From Dryas octopetala (lineage: Eukaryota > Streptophyta > Magnoliopsida > Rosales > Rosaceae), in assembly GCA_963921425.1 (NCBI GenBank), contig OY992836.1, positions 19,547,614 to 19,611,613 of the forward strand: a stretch of 64,000 nucleotides of DNA, read 5' to 3'. Below the pieces are notes generated by a model. The model was not told the DNA's origin, searched no databases, and saw only the letters and a program-made list of their open reading frames with translations. This document shows, one piece after another, positions 57,800 through 64,000 of the stretch (within the stretch, counting starts at the first letter, position 1; every line of letters begins with the position of its first letter). A program made the translations under genes and the position numbers.

Positions 57800-59806
57800 T
57801 TGTTCCATATAAGCCTTATTCCCTTCCATATATATAGGTAAGATATATAAGATACATACTTAATAGTACTTCTATTGATTTTTTTTTTTTTGAGTTGGGA
57901 GGAAAGAGATTGAAATTGGGTACATTGTGAGTAATTTTACGACATTTCCAACTAAGCTATTCAATAACTATTCTATTGATTAAACTGTGTAACTTAAAAA
58001 AATAATTAATTAGACTGATTTTTGATTAAACGTGCGATCCAATTCACAGTTTGACAAATAAATATTAACATATATATGTTACACAATTTTCCCTGGCATA
58101 TATCTACGATCTAGCTAGCTACTTGATTGGCTAAACTTTCACACCAAATGATCAACAATGAGACGAAATTATATATCCTCTTGATGTTTATATGTAATTA
58201 AAGACGTAGTGATCAGAGATAACTTCAATGGAGATAAACCTAACCAACAAATTAATTATAGATCGATCGAGTTATCAACACGATCGAGACATATACAAAT
58301 AATTCATTGAGATAATCATCCGTTAAACTTGGAAAACGAAGAAACGTACATGGACCAAAGAAAGACATTAAAATTGATTAAGAACACAAGTTGGTCGGAA
58401 CGACGACCATTCTAGCTAACTAGCTAGAAATGTATTAATACTATGAGCCCTACAAAGAGCCACTATTTTCTTTGCTTCCACACCCACCTTGATGATTTTC
58501 CCTACATTATTAATTATATGTATATATACATAAAGAGATATATATTATATGTAATAATGTTATGTTAGATATTTGAGCTAGCTAGAGTTTCCTAAATTAT
58601 TGGTGTGGTCCGGCAAAAGACATGTAGGTACATAAATTTAGGGCTGTAATTTTCATGGAGTGTCTTTGTTTTGAAAGGCGTCTGATCGTGGCAAACTCTT
58701 GCTAGCTAGCTAGCTTTTAAAGATGATCATCATCATATATCATTGAACAGCTTTTAATTAGAACACATCTACTTTTGGGACCTTTCATCGACTGGTTCCA
58801 TTCTTCGATCTATATAAGCTTGATTGATTAATTAATAGTCACGCATGGTATGGTGGGCTCTGTTGATGTATATATTTGGCTAGCTTTAACATGCAGTTGC
58901 CATGTGGCCGATCAATGAGGCTGTTTGGCGGCCTGCACAAACGTCCACCTCGGCATTCATTTACAAAGCCAACCCTTATCTTCGATCAACAAGACTGATT
59001 AATTAGAAACTTGATCTTATTTTTCATAGCTAGCTAGCTAGATAGGACGTAATCGATCACTTTACAATAATATGTACTACATATGTCACACATACTCATC
59101 CTTGTACCATGTATGTACAAAGACATTTCGATTGGCACATACATTGATGGTATATTTTGCGAGGTTTGAACTAGTTTAATCTTAATAAATTCGTATATTT
59201 GATATTAAACATTCATACCTTTATTATTTTAAAGCAAAAATAAAAGACTTTTGGCACATAAGGGTGTAAAGCAAAAAGTGTACGTAAGAAACTCTACCCT
59301 TTACACAAACAAGCCGAGATAGAGCCTCCCATGATATCGAATTGGCCTAAGTTAGAGCTAGCTAGCCCATCGGGCTTGAGCCATTTTCACAGGCTTAATA
59401 TCATCTATAAGTATCATTATTTTGTAATAGAAAAATATCAAAGAATGAGAATTTGTTGTCTATTTGCCTACGTGGCGAGGAACCATTGGTCAGAAAAACG
59501 CAATCTCTTTGTTCCGTAGCCTGCGGAGCAAAGGGGAATGTAGTCGTTTAGGAAGGCGGCAACGACGGCACCACACTCACAAAGCTCTTTCATTTTTCTT
59601 CCTCCTCCCCGCCCTTATGCTTCATTTTATTTACGTAAAACCCAAGCATCTATCCCGCAGGTCCTTATAGGGGCACTTTCGGGATCACGCATCAAAAATA
59701 ACCGCTATTTCGTATTTTCCTCCGCCATTAATTTCTTTCATTTAAAACAACCAACTTTGACAAAGAAAAAGAAAATTAGAATTGCAAGCGCATATTATTC
59801 CTGGGT
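57800..59806. other. Intergenic region, no gene seen
   Basis: The sequence is AT-rich with many GCTAGCTAGC-type short palindromes (for example 58130, 58420, 58700 and 59030). No protein-like frame was found. The end approaches the promoter of the gene at 60749. Confidence 0.45.
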
Positions 59807-60734
59807 TTAGGGTTTCTTCGACTTTCCATTACTGGAAAGAAGGTAAATTTCTTACTCACCATTTTTTTTTTTTTTTTTGTGAATTTCGTGGATTTGCCGT
59901 TTAAATTTCTGAATTGTTATATGTTTATTGTTCAAGTTCTTGAATTTCTGGGAGCTATACTGGAAACTGATATATATATATATATATGTATAGGAGTATT
60001 ACTCGAAGTTGTTGCTGTTAACATAGGGGAAAATAATGAAGCCGAAGTTTTGAAATTCTAAGTATAATTTGATTTATACCTGAACCTCTAGCTTGTAAAT
60101 TATGAGATTGACTTTAATTTGGACTTTGTTGACTCAAAGGTTCCATTTTAGTCCATTTTCCTGTATTTTCTCAGCAACCAAACAGAGGGTTATTTTCTTT
60201 TTTTCTTCTAATCACCCCTGTCTTTGCCAAGTAACTCTTTTGTAGAATTATAAGGAAGAAATTTAAATAAGAAAGATTATAAGGGGCGTTTTGTGATATA
60301 CCATCGAGATCATAGTTATCTTACAGGAAAGCTTTATGTTGATCTTGTTCTAATTTGTTATGAAGCCAAATGAAAATTGTTAGTGTTAGAACAACTTGGC
60401 TTTTGAAAAGGTGAAATAAAAAATTCTTTGGTTGCACAGAGTGATTTGGTTTTCTTCCAATTTCTGATAGTGATGGAAAACCCCTTTTGCAAGTTCTTTC
60501 GCTTTCATTTTGTACAATCCCTTTATATGTCTATAGTAAATCCACATGTGTTCTTTTTAATTAATATTTTGTACATGTTAAAGTCCTTTATACAAAATTC
60601 TTTGTTGTGAAGTCTTTCTATTTATTTTCAAAATTCTTTGTTGTTGTTGTTGTGAGGCCTTTCATAAGTAATGTTGCTTCTTTATCTTTGTGATAATTCA
60701 TGGGCAATTTATAAGAAGCTTATCTTTTAAGCAG
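59807..60734 (+). promoter_or_regulatory. Telo-box and probable 5' UTR intron of the membrane-protein gene
   Basis: TTAGGGTTT at 59807-59815 is a telo-box, common near start sites of housekeeping plant genes. A donor (AAGAAG followed by GTAAATT) at 59843 and an acceptor (TTTTAAGCAG) ending at 60734 define a leader intron of about 890 bases, leaving 14 bases of leader before the ATG at 60749. A TA microsatellite lies in the intron at about 59970-59986. The splice calls are by inspection. Confidence 0.5.
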
Positions 60735-60748
60735 TTCAACGGAGTTTG

Positions 60749-61741
60749 ATGAATTCCCAGTCTACTGGCCGCAACCAGAGACCCAAAGGGTTTAAGGTGA
60801 AGCCGGCCTTACAGATTGCACTGTTATTGGCTATTTGCTTCTGGTTGCTATACCAGATAAAGAACTCACATGACAACCCGGTCACTGAAGAACATGGTTC
60901 TGATATTTTGGGGCGTAAAGGGAATGCAGGGTGGTCGAATGAGGGAGGTATGTCGGACTCAGAAGATGCAAATGGAAATGCTGAAGATAAGAATGAAAAA
61001 GTAAATGGCCATGCTCATGGAAATCTCGGTAGTCATGAAGGGAAAGAAGTTAAAAAGGAAACAGATATACAATACAAAGAGCTGAAGAATACAGATGATA
61101 ATTCTGATATTGAAGTCAAAGGAAATGATGAAACAGTGGGGCTCAAGGAGAATTCTTTGCAAGAAAAAAATTCCGGAGAAGGACATGAAGATCCACAGGG
61201 ACCACAGGCAAGTATGTTGGATCAAGATGGTGAGAAGGGTGAGAAGAATATTAGTCATGATCAAGTTGGAGAAGATGAGGAGCAAAAATTACAAGTTCAT
61301 CATGATGAGCAAGGAGATGAGAAGGACCCAGAGAGAGAGCCAAAGGTTATGGAGGAATTTAGTACTAATGAGATTCCAGTTCAACTTAGTGAAAGGAAGA
61401 ATGACTCTCTTCTGGACCCAAATTCAACGGTAGATGGAGTTCATGGCTTTGATGATGAGAATGGTGTTCCTCTAGATGGTAATGATCTCATAGAATCCAC
61501 AGTGACTGTATCAAGTGGTGATCGTGCAATCAGTTTACATCAGGAAATGAATTCAAGCTCAAACAATCCAAGTACAACCAGTGAGAGCAAAATCTCAGTA
61601 GAAGATTCAAAAATTGACGGAAAACCTAGGGTGGAAACAAATTTGGAAACTAGTTCTGAAACTAGTGTTCATACAGACACCTCAAGGATCGATAGTGTTG
61701 CAAGAACTACACAGGGAGGCAGTTCAGTTTCAGATTCTTAA
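60749..61741 (+). CDS. Single-pass membrane protein with long acidic tail, function unknown
   Basis: This frame of 330 aa has a short basic N-terminus (residues 1-19, RNQRPKGFKVK), one hydrophobic helix at about 20-37 (ALQIALLLAICFWLLYQI), and a 290-residue tail rich in Glu, Asp, Asn, Ser and Lys with low complexity. The basic side before the helix predicts a type II topology with the tail in the lumen of the secretory pathway or outside the cell. Plants have a family of such uncharacterised proteins; I cannot assign a function. The open frame reaches a TTG at 60746, but the ATG at 60749 is the better start. A His/Asp/Glu-rich section (residues 160-200) might bind metal ions; that is a guess. 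The coding part has no intron. Confidence 0.8.
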   Translation: MNSQSTGRNQRPKGFKVKPALQIALLLAICFWLLYQIKNSHDNPVTEEHGSDILGRKGNAGWSNEGGMSDSEDANGNAEDKNEKVNGHAHGNLGSHEGKEVKKETDIQYKELKNTDDNSDIEVKGNDETVGLKENSLQEKNSGEGHEDPQGPQASMLDQDGEKGEKNISHDQVGEDEEQKLQVHHDEQGDEKDPEREPKVMEEFSTNEIPVQLSERKNDSLLDPNSTVDGVHGFDDENGVPLDGNDLIESTVTVSSGDRAISLHQEMNSSSNNPSTTSESKISVEDSKIDGKPRVETNLETSSETSVHTDTSRIDSVARTTQGGSSVSDS

Positions 61742-62199
61742 GTGAAACAGAGGTCATTAACATATGAGTTTTTCCACAAGCTGAAGAAGAAGTCCATATA
61801 GGTAGAAAGTGATTTGAAGTAGTAGCATTTCTTCTCAGTGACATTTTTACAATCTAATTTCAAATTGTTCACGTTTTCTTTGCCTAGATCACGAGAATAA
61901 GCAATAATTTTGAAGTTGACCCTTTTCCGGGAAAAATGATACATGTAAACTGAATTATAGTCTCAGTGCTATACTGCTATTACAGAAATAAGTTTTGGTT
62001 TTCAGTAAAAGGAAATAGTTCTGATCTTTTACCAACTTCAATCTAATTCTTATCTCTTAGTACGAATTCTGACAGTGAATTAAGTTAAAACTTCATTATC
62101 TATCTTTAAATTTCATTGCTTGAACGCCAAGCATGCATGTGGGGCTAAGCTAGTTGGAGTCAGTTTCGTTCTTATGGTCTAAGGTAGGAGAAGAACTTC

Positions 62200-62321
62200 C
62201 CTGTAACGAGGACACTGATGTAGCACTACATAATAGAGGAAAGTGATGGGTCACAGATCTCAATATCCCAAACATCTCTCCTCTCTATTATGTGATGTCA
62301 CGCCAGTGTCTGTGTTACAGG
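62200..62321. repeat. Imperfect hairpin with arms of about 41 bases
   Basis: The left arm 62200-62240 (CCTGTAAC, ACACTG, ACATAATAGAG) pairs with the right arm 62280-62321 (CTATTATGT, CAGTGT, GTTACAGG). About 31 of 41 positions match, with an intervening loop of about 39 bases. The size and pairing resemble a plant miRNA precursor or a foldback MITE. No known miRNA sequence was recognised. Confidence 0.6.
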
Positions 62322-62636
62322 AAAGTTATTCTCTCTTTAGACTTCCACGCCAGTACAAAGCAACAGCCTGTAACTGATCATATGTTTAGAGATTGTGTTA
62401 GAGGATATCTTGTGGAATCAACCAAGGGAGACATATTGCATGTTCGAAAATATTTAATTGATAACCCAAAGCAAGGTCTCGAGATGACGATCGAGAACTT
62501 CTTTGCCATTTTCAAGGTGGTATTCGATAACATAGACGATCTGTTGGGAAAGATGGCGCCTAATACAAGGCCAATGGATTATTTGATAATCCCGCGGATC
62601 AACTTTTCCCAATCTTGTGTGATAAAAATGGGATAA
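62295..62636 (+). pseudogene. Possible fragment of a DUF295-type F-box protein
   Basis: From the ATG at 62295 a 113-aa frame includes DCVRGYLVESTKGDILHVRK, which resembles the YLVES-GDLL-VRR stretch of plant DUF295 (KIB/F-box) proteins. No F-box or remaining domain parts are found nearby, and the tail after about residue 85 is not family-like. If the match is right, this is a relic. The frame ends where LTR-like sequence begins. Confidence 0.3.
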
Positions 62637-62639
62637 CAA

Positions 62640-63060
62640 ATCAAGTGAACAACAACAAATAACTAGGCAAGAAAAATAAATGAGACACCAAATTTAATGT
62701 GGTTCGGCAATATGCCTACATCCACAGGGCAGCAGTAGTAATTTCTTCCACTATGTAAAATAATGGGATTACAAGAAACAATTTCACCAAAATGGCGAAA
62801 CGCTCTCTCTTGGGTTCTCTCAAGAGGATTTCTCTTTTGGATGCTTTTCTAATGCCTTCTCTGGCTTGCTTGGCTTGCATCCAATTGCAAGGTTCTGATG
62901 CCTTTATATAGGCAATTGGCTTGATGGCACATTGGTAAATATATTGATAGTTGGAAAGCTAAGTCCAACTTCTCCATAATTTACGTTCAATGTTTGCATG
63001 CCATTTAATGCATTGTTTCTTTTACTTTCAACCATTGCTGCACCACCCTTAGCTATACTA
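62640..63060. mobile_element. LTR-like retrotransposon remnant
   Basis: GTGGTTCGGCAATATGCCTA followed by CATCCACAGG is a phrase often met in plant LTRs and solo LTRs. The downstream text (CTCTCTCTTGGGTTCTCTC, then CCTTTATATAGGCAATTGG with a TATA element at about 62915) fits an LTR promoter. I cannot find matching second LTR, gag or pol, so limits are approximate. Confidence 0.4.
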
Positions 63061-63361
63061 TATAGCTAGCTCACCTTTGCATTGAATAGGCCCCCCAAAG
63101 CAATGATAAACTTGCTTTCCTCATGTGGTAAATTTCACACCGACATGGTTCATCTTTTCTATGCATGTGTTTGATTTCTAGCATGCAGTTCTCCTCCACT
63201 AAGGAGGGATACCAATGGGGCCCATCAGGATCATCCATTGTGAAACATGTTGAAGTAAAAACATTGGAGATGAGGCACTTTTCGTGAGTGATCACTGTCA
63301 TTCACTGTCTGTTTTGGCTTCAAGCTAGGCTCTATAATCGTCAGTGCTAGCTTGTATCGAC

Positions 63362-63600
63362 AAGACAAGATTAGATGAAATCTTTTCACCATTATTTCGT
63401 GCAAATTAAAAAACAACCCTTAATCTTCCACTATACCTTAATATATATTTTATTGTTTGAGACATGTTTAGTTAGTCAACTAGACAAAGGTTAGATGAAA
63501 TTTTTCAACATATTTCGTGCAAATTAAAAAACAACTCTCACTCTTCCACTGCACCTTAATGTATATTTTATTGTTTAGACATGTTTTGCACTTTTGCTAG
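63362..63600 (+). repeat. 120-bp imperfect tandem duplication
   Basis: TTAGATGAAAT starts at 63371 and 63491, each followed by TTTCGTGCAAATTAAAAAAC, CTTCCACT and TATATTTTATTGTTT. The period is 120 bases with several mismatches and small indels. No gene is associated. Confidence 0.8.
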
Positions 63601-64000
63601 ACCGGATAGTAGAACATAATTCTAATTACTTGCTGGTGTGTGAAATGAGGTACTATAGTACAGGACAATTATCAATGCAAATTTGAAAATATTCTGTGTT
63701 TTCTTTTTCAATGGTGAGTTGTATAACATAGTACACAGACGTGTGGTGCGTGTAACATACACAAACGTGTGTTGTGTGTGTTGCTCTAATGCTCTTTCTC
63801 TTTATTGGCTTTGAGATATTTCGTGAGAGTCCTTAATTGTCATGAAATCATCATTTTCTATCACATGGAACTTGAGCCTAGCTCCATCAATGGTGGGGAC
63901 ATTTGGACCCAGTTATCACTCACTACACCTATCCTACTCTCTACATCCCTCCTCCATATAAAATTTTTAGCAAAATTGAAAAAGTATAATTGATTAAAGG
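63601..64000. other. Terminal stretch, no gene seen
   Basis: There is a GT-rich passage around 63740-63785 with repeated ACGTGTG words. The frame at 63805-63993 has no recognisable motif. The window ends here, so a gene starting beyond it cannot be excluded. Confidence 0.4.

Noticed and set aside
60746-60748. TTG start of the membrane-protein frame
   Set aside because: The next codon is ATG and is the normal start; the TTG belongs to the leader.

Overview
This window is nuclear DNA from a flowering plant. It has AT-rich intergenic sequence, intron-dense genes with GT-AG junctions, plant-specific gene families, many small inverted-repeat transposons (MITEs) and AT and GA microsatellites. Gene content and TE style fit a eudicot, and a woody rosid such as a Rosaceae species is my best guess; no single marker proves the species. 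I see no tRNA, rRNA, CRISPR array or prokaryotic operon.

Layout. 1-2.7 kb is gene-free. A small intronless RING-H2 gene lies at 2774-3139 (+). 3.7-8.5 kb is a nest of mobile DNA inside one copy (A) of a duplicated segment. A frameshifted F-box gene sits at 8730-9699 (-). 9.7-13.2 kb holds one exon-like remnant. Copy B of the duplicated segment (13189-14329) abuts an 11-exon 2-oxoglutarate/Fe(II) dioxygenase gene at 14482-17406 (+). Next are three large minus-strand genes reconstructed exon by exon with every intron phase matching: a cytosolic-type NADP-malic enzyme (19 exons, 591 aa, 18682-23235), an RNA-dependent RNA polymerase of the RDR3/4/5 (gamma) type with the DFDGD catalytic motif (20 exons, 1066 aa, 24881-35813), and a golgin-84 homologue (21 exons, 725 aa, 38326-44951).

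45-64 kb is gene-poor. It holds a DUF761/ACRE146-like gene (49210-49872, -) with a 37-unit GA/CT repeat abutting its start codon, and a gene for a single-pass membrane protein with a long acidic tail (60749-61741, +). Between and after them are several TE structures: two head-to-head MITEs forming a giant palindrome (52.56-53.38 kb), a 562-bp MITE (54.1-54.7 kb), a hAT-like non-autonomous element with an exact 8-bp target duplication (56668-57791), and a degenerate DUF295-like fragment next to LTR-like sequence.

How the genes relate. They do not form a pathway or operon; each has its own role: ubiquitination (RING, F-box), oxidation (dioxygenase), NADPH supply (malic enzyme), RNA silencing (RDR) and Golgi tethering (golgin). 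I did not find a convincing new multi-gene system. The most notable signals are the duplicated Ser/Pro linker inside the RDR, the inverted MITE pair, the two-copy segment that preserves an empty site for a transposon, and the CTGCAG-palindrome array at 46.25-46.55 kb. Several start codons were moved to the first ATG because the longest open frames begin at TTG or GTG.
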